DNA from: Streptomyces sp. WMMB 322
GTDB taxonomy: Bacteria > Actinomycetota > Actinomycetes > Streptomycetales > Streptomycetaceae
DNA: 64,000 bases
Direction of reading: 5' to 3'
Assembly (NCBI RefSeq): GCF_900090145.1
Contig: NZ_FMHI01000012.1
Location: 155,010-219,009 of the forward strand
Below are positions 25,476 through 34,983 of this stretch, in pieces (position 1 is the first letter of the stretch; every line of letters starts with the position of its first letter). Made by a program: the position numbers and the translations under genes. The notes beneath the pieces are model-generated. The model made no database searches, was not told the DNA's origin, and saw only the letters and a program-made list of their open reading frames with translations.

Positions 25476-27471
25476 GGTCGGGCAGCCGCAGCGTGGCCAG
25501 ATCGTCCCGCGTCGGCGTGCCCGGGTATCCGGTGAGGCGGAGGTCTCGGTAGGCGCAGCTCTTCTCGTAAAGGGTGCGCAGGAAGCGGCCGTTGCCCAGC
25601 TCGTCGACCCATCCCTGGTCGACGACGTGGCCGCTGATGCTGCGCATCTCCTCCAGGGCCTCCTCGTCCCAGGCGTCGCCGTTCTCGGCGGCGAGGACCT
25701 CACCGATCGCGGTCAGCTCCAGCGGACGGTAGCTGGGGAAGTCGACGCGCGTCGTGAAGCGCGAGGAGAGGCCCGGGTTGGCGGCCAGCAGCCGGTCCAT
25801 GCCCTCCCGGTAACCGGCGAGGATCACCACGAGCTGGTCCCGGTTGTCCTCGGCCCGCTTCAGCAGCACCTGCAGCGCCTCGTCGCCGTAGGCGTCGCCC
25901 TTGCTGTAGCCGGAGTTGGACAGGGAGTACGCCTCGTCGACGAAGAGCACGCCGCCCATGGCCGAGTCGATCAGCTCGTTGGCCTTCACAGCCGTCTGAC
26001 CCAGGAACTCGCCCACGAGATCGGCCCGCTGGGCCTCCACGAGATGGTCGCCGCCCAGGAGTCCCAGCGCGTAGAACGCGCGGCCGAGTATGCGCGCCAC
26101 CGTCGTCTTCCCCGTGCCGGACGGGCCCGAGAAGACGAAGTGCCGCTTCGGGGGCTGCACCGGAAGCCCCTGGGCCGCCCGCAGCCGCGCCATGTGCAGC
26201 TGCGCCGAGAGCGCCCGGACCTGCCGCTTGACCGGCTCCAGGCCCACCATCCGCTCCAGCTCGTCCAGCGCCTGCGCCAGCAGCACCGGATCCGACGGGC
26301 CGGTCAGCACACGGTCGGCCGCAGCGCCTGCGGCATGCGGCACCATCCGGTCCCGTACGGCGTCCGAGTCGACCCGCACCGGCTCCGCGGGATCTCCGGA
26401 GTCCTCCAGCCGCAGGGCGTCCGCACCCGGGTCGACGTCCGGGTCGGCGCTCTCCGCCGGGTCCGGCACAGCGGGCCCGCCGCCCAGCCCGTCGAGGCCC
26501 GCCGCGGCCGGGGCGCCGCCTCCCGGACCGGTCCCCGCGGCGGACGCCTCGGTCGTGGCAGCCGGCCCGTCCATGTCCACCCCGGCCTCGATCGCGCCGT
26601 CGACGCCCTCCAGGCCGTCCGTGCCGGCCCGGCCGCCGGCGCCTGTGTCGGTTCCCGCGAGGGTGACGGCGGTGGCGAGGTCGCCGGTGTCGCCGAGGCC
26701 GTCGCCCTCGGCGATCGTGGTCAGCCGCGCGGCGGTGTCCATGAAGGCCGGGTCGATGCGGTGCACCGCGCGGTACAACGGGAGGGCCGCGGCGCTGCGT
26801 CCGGTGCCCTCGCGGGCGCGCGCGAGCCAGTAGCGCAGCTCCTTGCGCTGAGGCTGCTCGCTGCGGCAGCGCATCAGCGCGGCGGCCAGCAGCGGCTCCG
26901 CCTGCCCGAACATCTCCAGACGCACCCGCGCCATACCCGCGAACAGACCCGCCTCGATGCCCAGCAGCGTGTCGTCGACGAGGGGTTCGGTGTGTGCGAC
27001 GAGGCGTTCCCAGTCCTTGGCTAGATACGCCCGGCAGGCGTGCAGGAAACGCACCTGCGGATCGGTCTCCACCGGCGGGCAGTCGGCGAGGGCCCTGTCG
27101 AGCTCCGCGACGTGGCGCCCGTCCAGCCAGTGCGACGCGTGCGCCAGCAGCAGATCGCGTTCGCTCTCGAGTACCGGCTGCACCCACCAGCCCAGCCAGT
27201 ACCAGGAGTTGAGGTTGCGGCCGTGGCGTGTGCGCTGCTCTCCGAAACGGCTGCGGTTGTGGTACATGCGAAGCAGGGCCGTCGCGGTGTCGGCGCGCAG
27301 CGCGTGCAGCCCCAGCCAGGCGTCGGCCATCCCGGGGTCGAGCCGCACCGCCGTGGTGAACTCCTCCTCGGCCTGGGCGTACTGGCCCACGGTGTAGGCG
27401 TCCACGCCCCGCAGCCAGGCAAGGTCGGCAGGGGTGTGCAGAGGCGGGCCGCTCTGCGTGCCGTAATCCAT
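25396..27471 (-). CDS. CbbX/SpoVK/EccA-type AAA ATPase with N-terminal TPR-like domain
   Basis: 691 aa. Residues 1-270 are helical TPR-like repeats (VDAYTVGQYAQAEEEFTTAVRLDP, then PQVRFLHACRAYLAKDWERLV), followed by about 110 residues of Gly/Ala/Asp/Pro linker. The C-terminal AAA module has Walker A GPSGTGKTT (Lys455), Walker B LFVDEAYSL and the arginine-bearing SSRFTTRVDFP. This order is that of EccA of type VII secretion and of SpoVK-like proteins. No other ESX gene lies in the window, so a secretion role is not shown. ATG after GGGGGACGTG. Confidence 0.8.
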   Translation of the reverse strand: MDYGTQSGPPLHTPADLAWLRGVDAYTVGQYAQAEEEFTTAVRLDPGMADAWLGLHALRADTATALLRMYHNRSRFGEQRTRHGRNLNSWYWLGWWVQPVLESERDLLLAHASHWLDGRHVAELDRALADCPPVETDPQVRFLHACRAYLAKDWERLVAHTEPLVDDTLLGIEAGLFAGMARVRLEMFGQAEPLLAAALMRCRSEQPQRKELRYWLARAREGTGRSAAALPLYRAVHRIDPAFMDTAARLTTIAEGDGLGDTGDLATAVTLAGTDTGAGGRAGTDGLEGVDGAIEAGVDMDGPAATTEASAAGTGPGGGAPAAAGLDGLGGGPAVPDPAESADPDVDPGADALRLEDSGDPAEPVRVDSDAVRDRMVPHAAGAAADRVLTGPSDPVLLAQALDELERMVGLEPVKRQVRALSAQLHMARLRAAQGLPVQPPKRHFVFSGPSGTGKTTVARILGRAFYALGLLGGDHLVEAQRADLVGEFLGQTAVKANELIDSAMGGVLFVDEAYSLSNSGYSKGDAYGDEALQVLLKRAEDNRDQLVVILAGYREGMDRLLAANPGLSSRFTTRVDFPSYRPLELTAIGEVLAAENGDAWDEEALEEMRSISGHVVDQGWVDELGNGRFLRTLYEKSCAYRDLRLTGYPGTPTRDDLATLRLPDLMQAYGEVLSGRGPDGPRPDSPPPLS

Positions 27472-27977
27472 CACGTCCCCCACGAAACGTCCCCCGTCAT
27501 CCGCCGACGGCCTGCCCGCTCCATCCCCGGGAATCGGCACCCCGGACCCCGGCGCCGGGCAGCCGGATGAGGTGTGGGACGAACGTCCGTACTCCTGGCG
27601 GGACTTGAGGCTCGTTGACCCTGGTTTGCCCGAAGTCCTGCTTCCCTACGCATCGTACCCGCGAGATCGTCGCGGCCGAAGGGTGGTGCACGCGGTACGG
27701 AAGGAAGCCGTGGGAGATGCCGGTACGGTCGGATGCGGTCACATACGGTGAACGGCGTTCCGCGGGCGGGGATACGGCGAGAGCGGAGGAAGACAGAACG
27801 AAGCCCCCGATCACGGGGGAACAACCGGGGGCTTCGCGTCTGCAGGCGACCTGTACAGAGCGCCTGTTGGAAAAGTAATTCCTGTGAGCCTCCCGGGTCA
27901 AGCGACTCCGGGGACCGGCACCGTGAGGAGCGGCCGGAATCCGCCAACGCGTAACTGAGTGTGAGGAGTTGGGACTG
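27472..27977. other. Intergenic region with terminator
   Basis: About 500 bases between two minus-strand genes. Apart from a strong hairpin at 27800-27835 I see no gene. The right-hand part would carry the 3' end of the P-loop kinase transcript; the left part should hold the promoter of the AAA ATPase. Confidence 0.5.
27800..27835 (-). terminator. Hairpin terminator behind the P-loop kinase
   Basis: GAAGCCCCCG (27800-27809) pairs perfectly with CGGGGGCTTC (27826-27835); the loop holds a second CGGGGG that could pair alternatively. It lies 140 bases after the stop of the kinase gene. Confidence 0.65.
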
Positions 27978-28592
27978 TCAGCGGTCTCCCGCAGGTCCCA
28001 CCCGAACCTCGAACCCCAGCTCTCCCTGACGCACCAGGTAATTCGCAGACGAATACGAGGGGTCCTCCGCGAAATGCCTGTTCTCGCTCCGCGTCCACGA
28101 ATCCCAGAATTCCGCCAGTTCCGCACCGTCCCGCATGCGGCCGCGCCGCCACGCGTCCTGCGGCGCCATGTCCATCCACAGCAGACGGGACAGGTACGGA
28201 CGCAGCGCGTGACGGCCCGCCCCGACGCCCTCGACGAGGATCACCGGTGCGGGCGGCAGCGGCGTCGACGCGTGCTCTCCCCGGGGGAAGGCCGCGCGTG
28301 TCCAGTCGTACCGCGTGTAGTGCGCCGTGCGGCCCCGGGAGAGGGGCGTGAGGACCTGCTCGTCGAGCCGCCCGGTCCAGTCGAAGTAGGCGTCGTGGCT
28401 GGCCAGGTCGTCCAGATGCAGCACGGGTGCTCCGCCCAGGCCGGCGGCGAGCCGTCCCGCGAACGTGGTCTTGCCCGAGCCCGCGTGACCGTCCACGGCG
28501 ACCAGCCGTACGGGCCCGCACGAAGGCGGCAGTTCCCGGAGCAGTTCGGCGAGGACGGGGAGGGGTATGTGAGGGGCGTCGGAACCGGACAC
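27978..28592 (-). CDS. Uridine kinase-like P-loop kinase
   Basis: 204 aa. Walker A VAVDGHAGSGKTTFAGRLA at about residues 31-49, HLDDLASHDAYFDW as the uridine kinase-like substrate segment, and VILVEGVGAGRHAL as the Walker B-like strand. Near the C-terminus WRRGRMRDGAE resembles a lid. This is the uridine kinase/phosphoribulokinase family; the substrate could be a nucleoside or another small alcohol. GTG start, solitary gene. Confidence 0.75.
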   Translation of the reverse strand: MSGSDAPHIPLPVLAELLRELPPSCGPVRLVAVDGHAGSGKTTFAGRLAAGLGGAPVLHLDDLASHDAYFDWTGRLDEQVLTPLSRGRTAHYTRYDWTRAAFPRGEHASTPLPPAPVILVEGVGAGRHALRPYLSRLLWMDMAPQDAWRRGRMRDGAELAEFWDSWTRSENRHFAEDPSYSSANYLVRQGELGFEVRVGPAGDR

Positions 28593-28762
28593 TCTGCCAG
28601 CCTACGGTCCGCCGGGATGTGCCGCGGCGTCAGCCGTGTCAGTGGTCCACTCCAATATTGGTGTGTGCGTCGCAGCCGGACCGGTGGCCGGGTCGGTGCC
28701 GGAGCGGGGATAGTGGCAATCTGACGCGCACCTGCCGCAGGGGAACCGAGGTTGAGGGATCT

Positions 28763-30139
28763 ATGGCCATGAACAGCAGACCCACCACGCGCCGTACCGT
28801 ACTCGCCGCCGCCGTCGCCACAGCCGCCATGGCGACCGCCCCGCCCGCCTCCGCCTCGGAGCGGGCCGCCGGGCCCGGCCGGACCGCAGCCGCCAGGCCG
28901 AAGATCTCGCTGCACAGCTGGAACACCCGGCGCGACTGGAAGGCGGGCACGGCGAAGGGCACGCGCGTGGTCGGCCGGGGCCGTCCCGCCGTCGTCTTCG
29001 AGACCCCGCAGGGCACCGCCAAGTACAAGGACCCGCACACCGGCGAGGTCGCCACCTGGGAGTACGCCACCTGGACCTCGCCGCTGCAGCCGACCGAAGT
29101 GGCCGCGGGCGAAATCATCGCCTCGTGGAACGCGCACACCCCGAAGGGCACCTGGCTGCGCGTCGAGATCGAGGGCCGCTACTCGGACGGAACGAAGACG
29201 CCCTGGTACACGATGGGGATCTGGACCTCCGGCGACGGCAAGGACGTTCCGCGGCGCACCTCCGTCGACGACCAGAGCGACGGCAAGTCCAGTGTGTGGA
29301 CGGACACCCTCGCCCTCGACGAACTGGACAGCGGCCTGCGGCTGATGGGTTACAAGCTGCGCCTGACGCTCTACCGGGCACTGGCCGGCGGGGCGAAGCC
29401 TGCCGTGTGGCGGCTGAGCGCGATGAGTTCGGATGTTCCCGACCGCTTCGAGGTCCCGGCCTCCGAGCCGGGCCCGGGCCGCGGCATCGAGCTGGAGGTC
29501 CCGCGCTTCTCGCAGGAGGTGCACAAGGGCCAGTACCCGGAGTACGACGGCGGCGGCGAGGCATGGTGCAGCCCGACCTCGTCGACGATGATCCTCGAAT
29601 ACTGGGGCCGCACGCCCTCGGAGAAGGATCTGGAGTGGGTCGACCCGGACTTCGCCGACCCGCAGGTGTGCCACGCGGCGCGCTACACCTTCGACTACCA
29701 GTACGAGGGCTGCGGCAACTGGCCCTTCAATGCGGCGTACGCCTCCACCTACCGCGACATGGAGGCCGTGGTCACCCGGCTCGGAAGCCTCACCGACGTG
29801 GAGCGTCTCGTGGCGGCGGGGATCCCCGTCATCACTTCGCAGTCCTTCATCGAGTCGGAACTGGACGGGGCGGGCTACGGCACCGCCGGCCATCTGATGA
29901 CCGTCATCGGCTTCACGCAGGACGGTGACGTCATCGCCAACGACCCTGCCTCCGAAGACAACGAGGCCGTGCGCCGCGTCTACAAGCGCCGCCAGTGGGA
30001 GAACATCTGGCTGCGCACCAAGCGCAAGGACGCGGACGGCAAGGTCAAGTCCGGTACGGGCGGCGTGTGTTACCTGTACTTCCCGACCAGCCTGACGGCC
30101 GGGCAGCGCAAGGTCCTGCGCGACCTCGGGGTCCGCTGA
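28763..30139 (+). CDS. Secreted peptidase C39-like family protein
   Basis: 458 aa. N-terminal twin-arginine signal (TTRRTVLAAAVATAAM, cleavage probably after ASA near residue 32). A roughly 160-residue beta-rich domain follows, then a papain-like C39_2 domain: the Cys in GGGEAWCSPTSSTMILEYWG and the His in GTAGHLMTVIGF form the catalytic pair, and DVIANDPASEDN supplies the Asp/Asn. Probably an exported cysteine peptidase of unknown target. The first of two closely spaced ATGs (28763, 28769) is used. Confidence 0.82.
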   Translation: MAMNSRPTTRRTVLAAAVATAAMATAPPASASERAAGPGRTAAARPKISLHSWNTRRDWKAGTAKGTRVVGRGRPAVVFETPQGTAKYKDPHTGEVATWEYATWTSPLQPTEVAAGEIIASWNAHTPKGTWLRVEIEGRYSDGTKTPWYTMGIWTSGDGKDVPRRTSVDDQSDGKSSVWTDTLALDELDSGLRLMGYKLRLTLYRALAGGAKPAVWRLSAMSSDVPDRFEVPASEPGPGRGIELEVPRFSQEVHKGQYPEYDGGGEAWCSPTSSTMILEYWGRTPSEKDLEWVDPDFADPQVCHAARYTFDYQYEGCGNWPFNAAYASTYRDMEAVVTRLGSLTDVERLVAAGIPVITSQSFIESELDGAGYGTAGHLMTVIGFTQDGDVIANDPASEDNEAVRRVYKRRQWENIWLRTKRKDADGKVKSGTGGVCYLYFPTSLTAGQRKVLRDLGVR

Positions 30140-30168
30140 GCCTCACCCGGCACGGGGCCGGGTTTCCG

Positions 30169-30198
30169 CGCGGGCGGCGGCAGGTGCCGCCGCCCGCG
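30169..30198. terminator. Hairpin terminator between convergent genes
   Basis: CGCGGGCGGCGGCA pairs perfectly with TGCCGCCGCCCGCG across a two-base gap (opening to a larger loop in practice). It is 30 bases after the C39-like peptidase stop; the aldo/keto reductase converges from the right. Confidence 0.65.
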
Positions 30199-30407
30199 GC
30201 GTGTTCCGGAGCCGGCCCGGGCGGCGGCCGGGGTGCGGCCGGGGCGCGGCCGCACCGGGAGGCGACCGGCTGGGCGCGACCGTGTGAGGCTCCCGCTGCG
30301 ACGCCGCCCACATGGCCAACGCATGGCGAAAACCGTTCAGTTGACCTGTTGCGGATCGACGGAACCTCGCGGACGGGCCCCGAACGGGGCGGTTCAAGGC
30401 ATCCCGG

Positions 30408-31376
30408 CTACGTCCACGGCAGGGCCGACCTGTGCTGCCAGTACGCGGGCGCCGGCCCGGCCATGGACGCCAGCCGGTCCAGATCGCCGTCGCCGAGGTG
30501 GACGCCGGAGGCCGAGACGTTGTCGTCGAGCTGGGCCGTCGTGGCGGCGCCGGAGAGGACGACGTCCGCCCAGGGCCGGTGCAGGACGGCGGCCAGCGCC
30601 AGGGCGCCGGGGGAGGTGCCGGTCTGCCTCGCGAGGATGCCGAGGGGCGACTCCGGGACGGCCTCGTGCACGAGACGGCCGTTGGCGAGGGCTTCCTTGA
30701 CCAGGACGGTGCGTCCCGCGTCGTGCGCCTCGGCGAGGGCGGGGCCTGCCGAGGGTTCCAGCAGGTTGTACGTGGCCTGGACGGTCGAGAAGAGCGGTAC
30801 GCCCTCCACCTCGACCGAGAGTGCGGCACGGATGGCGGCGGGCTGTTCGGGCCCGCTCGTGGACAGGCCGACGGTGACGCCTTCGGCGGCGAGGGCGGCG
30901 AGTTCGTCCTGCAGCGCGCGGTCCGTGAGGGCGGGGCTCTCCGGCGTCACGGAGTGCACCTGGTACAGGTCGAGGCGGTCGCCGAGAAGCTGCCGCGTCT
31001 GGGCCAGTTGCCGCTCGAACGTGGCCCGGCCGTGATCCTTGACCTCGTGCACCGCCGCGTCCGTGCGCCACTCGGCGGTGTAGGTGTAGCCCCACTTGCT
31101 GCCGGTCACGACATCGTCGGCCTCCGGACGCTTCCGCAGCCAGCCGGCGAGGAACTGCTCCGCCCTTCCGTAGGAGCGGGCGACGTCGAAGTACCGCACC
31201 CCGTGCGCGTACGCGGCGTCGAGGACTTCGTGCGAGCGGGCCTCCATGGCCTCGACCGTCCGCTCGGCGGGCAGGTCCGAGTCCCGTCCCAGGGTGATGT
31301 AGCCGGGACGTCCGAGAGCGGCCAGGCCGAGCCCGATCCGCGTGACGGGCGTGGCGGCAAGAGGTTCGAAAGGCAC
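30408..31376 (-). CDS. Aldo/keto reductase
   Basis: 322 aa. NADPH-dependent AKR barrel: VRYFDVARSYGRAEQFLAGWL with the catalytic Asp and Tyr, GSKWGYTY with the Lys, and LDLYQVHSVTPES. The start is set at GTG 31376, nine bases after GGAGG; the ATG at 31385 touches that ribosome site and is too close. No partner genes; the physiological substrate is unknown. Confidence 0.85.
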   Translation of the reverse strand: MPFEPLAATPVTRIGLGLAALGRPGYITLGRDSDLPAERTVEAMEARSHEVLDAAYAHGVRYFDVARSYGRAEQFLAGWLRKRPEADDVVTGSKWGYTYTAEWRTDAAVHEVKDHGRATFERQLAQTRQLLGDRLDLYQVHSVTPESPALTDRALQDELAALAAEGVTVGLSTSGPEQPAAIRAALSVEVEGVPLFSTVQATYNLLEPSAGPALAEAHDAGRTVLVKEALANGRLVHEAVPESPLGILARQTGTSPGALALAAVLHRPWADVVLSGAATTAQLDDNVSASGVHLGDGDLDRLASMAGPAPAYWQHRSALPWT

Positions 31377-31385
31377 GGTCGGCAT

Positions 31386-31933
31386 CCTCCGGTGAGCTGG
31401 TCCGGGCGGGGCGGCGTCACCGTACCCGAACTGCATCTGCGGCCCCGCGGTCGGGAAACCGCCGCGGGGCGGTCGCACCAGGGACTTGTCGGCCGAGTGC
31501 GGGCACAGGGGAGTGTCCACGGCGAAAGGGCCGGGCGCCGACGTGGGGCTGCATCGGCCAGGCCGACCCGGCGGGGTGAACGCAGAGCCCGGCAGATCCC
31601 GAAGTTCCCGGCAGTGTCGGTCCGGTGGTGTGCGTCATGCCGAGGGCCCGGCCCGTGGCCGGCCGTCCTGCCCGTTCGGCGCATTTCGATGGCCCGCACA
31701 GGTGGCACGCCGGGTCTGCGCGAAACCGGTTGCGCGGACCGGGTAATTGTCGATTTAGCAATAGAGCGTCGCGCCCGTCGGGCCGGCCAGGCATTCAACC
31801 AATTCCGCATGGCTTCCGGAGGGATGTGCTCCGGGCAACGTCCAGGTGTGAGGTACGCGGACGGCGGCCCGGAAGAAGACTTCCCTCGCTTTTTCTGAGT
31901 GGCTCACGCACGCACGGAACAAGGAGCGCAGGA
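31386..31933. other. Gene-free region
   Basis: About 550 bases between divergent genes. A short AT-richer patch (GTAATTGTCGATTTAGCAATAG, around 31744-31765) stands out against the GC background and may be promoter DNA for the secreted protein at 31934. I find no small gene with a credible ribosome site. Confidence 0.4.
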
Positions 31934-32467
31934 ATGGAATCCGAGGTCAGGACTTCACGACGTGTCAACGGCCGGTCCAGGAGCATCACCTGGGCCGCAA
32001 GAGGTCTTTCGGCGGTTGCCGGAACCGTGATCGCCGGGGTTCTCATCGCCTCGCCCGCGGCAGCAGCCGACAAGCCCGTCCCGCCCAACACGACGAACCC
32101 GAAGCCCGCGGCACCCGCCAAGGGGCTCGGTGAGCACGAGAAGAGGAAGTCGCAGAAGATCGTCCGGGCCGTCGTGGAAAGCGACGCGACCCTCGTCAAG
32201 AAGCAGAGCTTCGGTGCCACCTCGGCGACCAAGCTCGGCACCGGCGTCTACCAGGTCTGCTTCGCCGTCCCGATCAACAAGGGCACCTACGTCGCAAGCA
32301 TCGGAATTCCCGGCAACGTAGGCGTTCCCCCTGCCGGAGAGATCAGCGTCGTGGGCCGGGTCAACACCGACAACTGCCTGTACATCCAGACGTTCAACTC
32401 CGCAGGAACACTGACGGACCGCGGCTTCCACGTGGTCGCGGCGTACTCCAAGGAGCGGCGACACTGA
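31934..32467 (+). CDS. Secreted protein of unknown function
   Basis: 177 aa. A long basic N-region and hydrophobic core end at SPAAAADKP, so the signal peptide is about 47 residues. The mature part begins with a Pro/Lys-rich linker and continues as a compact beta-rich domain with two Cys (YQVCFAVPINKGTYVASIG, TDNCLYIQTFNSAG) that probably form a disulphide. ATG after AAGGAGCGCAGGA. I recognise similar small secreted proteins in Streptomyces but no function. Confidence 0.7.
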   Translation: MESEVRTSRRVNGRSRSITWAARGLSAVAGTVIAGVLIASPAAAADKPVPPNTTNPKPAAPAKGLGEHEKRKSQKIVRAVVESDATLVKKQSFGATSATKLGTGVYQVCFAVPINKGTYVASIGIPGNVGVPPAGEISVVGRVNTDNCLYIQTFNSAGTLTDRGFHVVAAYSKERRH

Positions 32468-32512
32468 CGGTCGACCACCGGGAACCGCTCGCACCGTAGT
32501 GAGCAGCGGTCT

Positions 32513-32550
32513 CGTCCTGGACGCCGGCCGGTACGGCGGCGTCCAGGACG
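32513..32550. terminator. Bidirectional hairpin terminator
   Basis: CGTCCTGGACGCCG (32513-32526) pairs perfectly with CGGCGTCCAGGACG (32537-32550) around a 10-base loop. It lies between the stop of the secreted protein and the convergent cobalamin-binding-type gene, and can serve both. Confidence 0.75.
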
Positions 32551-32668
32551 GGCAGGTCCGGCTGATGTGAGGGCCGAGGGCGGCGCCCGCTCGGCGGGCG
32601 GCACACTTGCTCGTATCCCACGGCCCACGTGCGGAAGCCCCACCGCACCTTCGCCGAGGGTGGTCGCC

Positions 32669-33586
32669 CTATCTGTCTCCGCGCCGGGCCTCGGCAGGAG
32701 TGACCTCCTCGCCCGTGGTGACGCCGTGCAGGATGTGCGCGAGCACTTCCGTGCCCCGCACCACGCGCGGCCCCGGGCGGTTGAAGTACGCGGGGCCGTC
32801 CACCACCCACACCTGCCCGTTCCGCACCGCGGGCAGCTCCGCCCAGCCCGGCAGCCCGGTGAGCAACTCCTGCTCGGCTTCGGTTCGTTCGGGACTGAGG
32901 CCGCACGGCATCAGCAGCAGGACCTCGGGCTGCGCGGCCCGTACCGTCTCCCAGTCGACCGGTTCGGTGTGCTCCCCGGGCTCGGCGAGCAGCGGTTCAC
33001 CGCCGGCCGTGCGGATCTGCTCCGGCACCCAGTGGCCCGCCGGCCACAGCGGGTCCAGCCATTCGATCGCGGCCACCCGGGGCCTGGGCCGTCCCGCGAC
33101 GGACCTGCGGACCTGCTCCAGCCGTCCCCGCAGTGCCGAGACCTGCCTCGACCCCTCCAGGGGCACCCCCAGCTCCGCGCCGAGGCGTTCCACGCAGCCG
33201 AGGACGTCCGTGAGCGTGCGGGGCTCCAGGCTCAGCACCGTCGGCCCGCTCTCCATCGTGCGCACGGCTCCGGCGACGCTGCCGTACGAGACGGCGCACA
33301 CCTCGCACAGCTCCTGGGTCAGCACCACATCCGGCGCGAGTTCGGTCAGTTTCCCGACATCGAGCGCGTACAGCGAGGAGCCGCTGTGACGCGCGCCGCC
33401 GACGGCCTCCGAGATCTCCTTGCTGCCCATGCCCTGCGCGTCGAGGCCCGCAGAGGTGACGACCGGGGTGTCCCGTACTGCCTCGGGCGGCCAGTCGCAC
33501 TCGTGCGTACGGCCCACCAGGGCGCCGGCCAGGCCGAGTTCGGCGACGATGTCGGTCGCCGCGGGAAGCAGGGAGACGATGCGCAT
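32669..33586 (-). CDS. BtuF-like cobalamin-binding protein
   Basis: 305 aa. Periplasmic-binding-type helical-backbone fold of the BtuF/FhuD group: MRIVSLLPAATDIVAELGL opening, ALDVGKLTELAPDVVLTQELCEVC, and AYFNRPGPRVVRGTEVLAHIL. There is no signal peptide or lipobox, so this is the cytosolic branch often annotated as cobalamin-binding protein rather than a transporter lipoprotein. No ABC transporter genes are adjacent. Ligand unproven. Confidence 0.75.
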   Translation of the reverse strand: MRIVSLLPAATDIVAELGLAGALVGRTHECDWPPEAVRDTPVVTSAGLDAQGMGSKEISEAVGGARHSGSSLYALDVGKLTELAPDVVLTQELCEVCAVSYGSVAGAVRTMESGPTVLSLEPRTLTDVLGCVERLGAELGVPLEGSRQVSALRGRLEQVRRSVAGRPRPRVAAIEWLDPLWPAGHWVPEQIRTAGGEPLLAEPGEHTEPVDWETVRAAQPEVLLLMPCGLSPERTEAEQELLTGLPGWAELPAVRNGQVWVVDGPAYFNRPGPRVVRGTEVLAHILHGVTTGEEVTPAEARRGDR

Positions 33587-33972
33587 GCCCGCACCGTACT
33601 GTTCCGCAGGCGCGAAATCCCCGACGGGACAGGCGGGTTCCCGATCTCCTCACAGAGATCGCTGACCAGCACGGAAAGGACTTCACAGCTGCGTCACATC
33701 CCCGTGCTGCCGTGCCGCGGGCAGCCGTGGTCGCGACGGTACGCCGACGGTCCGCAGACGGCTGAACGGGAGCCGGATCCAAGGGAGTCCGGTGCTCGTC
33801 GGGCTTCGTCTCCGGCGCGCCGCCGTGAGGCACTGCCCGTGGCCGCGGGCCTGCTCCCGCATCGCTTCATCCGGTTCGAAGGACGCAGCGAGGAGGCGCG
33901 GCTACGCTGACGGAGCGTGCCGCACCCCGGGCCGTTGCGGCGCGAACGCCCGACCCGGAGGTATCCCGACCC
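33587..33972. other. Divergent intergenic region
   Basis: 386 bases between the BtuF-like gene and the permease pair. I looked for an AT-rich Zur or Fur box, because relatives of this permease pair are often metal regulated, and found none. No small gene recognised. Confidence 0.4.
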
Positions 33973-34983
33973 GTGCCGACCACCGAAGCAGCCCCCTCGC
34001 GGGCCGGCGGACGCGACGCGGACACTCCGCAGCCCCGGCGGGTCAGCTCCTCGCTCGTACTGACGATGCTGCTGCTCCTGGTGATGTTGCTGCAGGCACC
34101 CGTCGGCCGGGCCCTGTCCGCCCCGGTGATGCAGAGCTGGATGACCGTGTTCGTCGCGGTGGTCGTACAGGCTCTGCCTTTCCTCGTGCTCGGCGTGCTC
34201 CTCTCGGCGGCCATCGCGGTCTTCGTCCCGCCCTCGTTCTTCGTCCGTGCGCTGCCGCGGCGGGCCGCCCTGGCGGTTCCGGTCGCCGGAGCGGGCGGGG
34301 CGGTCCTGCCCGGCTGCGAGTGCGCTTCGGTTCCTGTGGCCGGTGCGCTCGTGCGGCGGGGCGTCACCCCCGCTGCGGCCCTGGCCTTCCTGCTCTCCGC
34401 CCCGGCGATCAACCCGATCGTGCTGACCGCCACCGCAGTTGCGTTTCCGCGCAATCCGGAGATGGTGCTCGCACGGTTCGCCGCGAGCCTGCTGGTGGCG
34501 TGCGCGATGGGCTGGATGTGGCAGCGGTGGGCCCGCACCGACTGGCTGCGGCCGCCGGACCGCCCCTCGTTCGAGGGCCTCGGCAAAGGGGCTGCGTTCT
34601 GGGGTTCCGTGCGGCACGACGTGGTGCACGCCGGAGGCTTCCTCGTGGTGGGGGCGATGGCTGCCGCCACCCTCAAGGCCGTGGTGCCCGCCGGATGGCT
34701 GCAGAGCGCGGCCGGCAACCCTGTCGTGGCAGTTCTCGCCCTGGGCCTCCTCGCGGTGCTGCTGTCGATCTGTTCCGAGGCCGACGCGTTCGTGGCCGCG
34801 TCCCTCTCCCAGTTCTCACTCACGGCCCGGCTGACGTTCCTCGTCGTGGGCCCGGTGATCGATCTGAAGCTCTTCGCCATGCAGGCCGCCACGTTCGGAC
34901 GCGGATTCGCGATGCGGTTCGCGCCTGTCACCTTCGCCGTGGCCGTCCTCGTCTCCGTCCTGACCGGGGCGGTGCTCCTGTGA
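33973..34983 (+). CDS. YraQ/DUF318-family permease
   Basis: 336 aa, about eight membrane segments. The conserved GCECASVPVAGALVRRGVTPAAALAFLLSAPAINPIV and the ICSEADAFVAASL repeat define the YraQ (ArsP_1) permease family, which includes organoarsenical and metal exporters. GTG start ten bases after GGAGG. Its stop overlaps the start of the partner protein. Substrate unknown. Confidence 0.85.
   Translation: MPTTEAAPSRAGGRDADTPQPRRVSSSLVLTMLLLLVMLLQAPVGRALSAPVMQSWMTVFVAVVVQALPFLVLGVLLSAAIAVFVPPSFFVRALPRRAALAVPVAGAGGAVLPGCECASVPVAGALVRRGVTPAAALAFLLSAPAINPIVLTATAVAFPRNPEMVLARFAASLLVACAMGWMWQRWARTDWLRPPDRPSFEGLGKGAAFWGSVRHDVVHAGGFLVVGAMAAATLKAVVPAGWLQSAAGNPVVAVLALGLLAVLLSICSEADAFVAASLSQFSLTARLTFLVVGPVIDLKLFAMQAATFGRGFAMRFAPVTFAVAVLVSVLTGAVLL

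Noticed and set aside
27615..27878. Possible 87-aa gene between the AAA ATPase and the P-loop kinase
   Set aside because: The terminator hairpin lies inside it, it has no ribosome site and the translation has no features.
33587..33972. Zur or Fur box upstream of the YraQ permease pair
   Set aside because: No AT-rich palindrome of the expected type was found in the interval.
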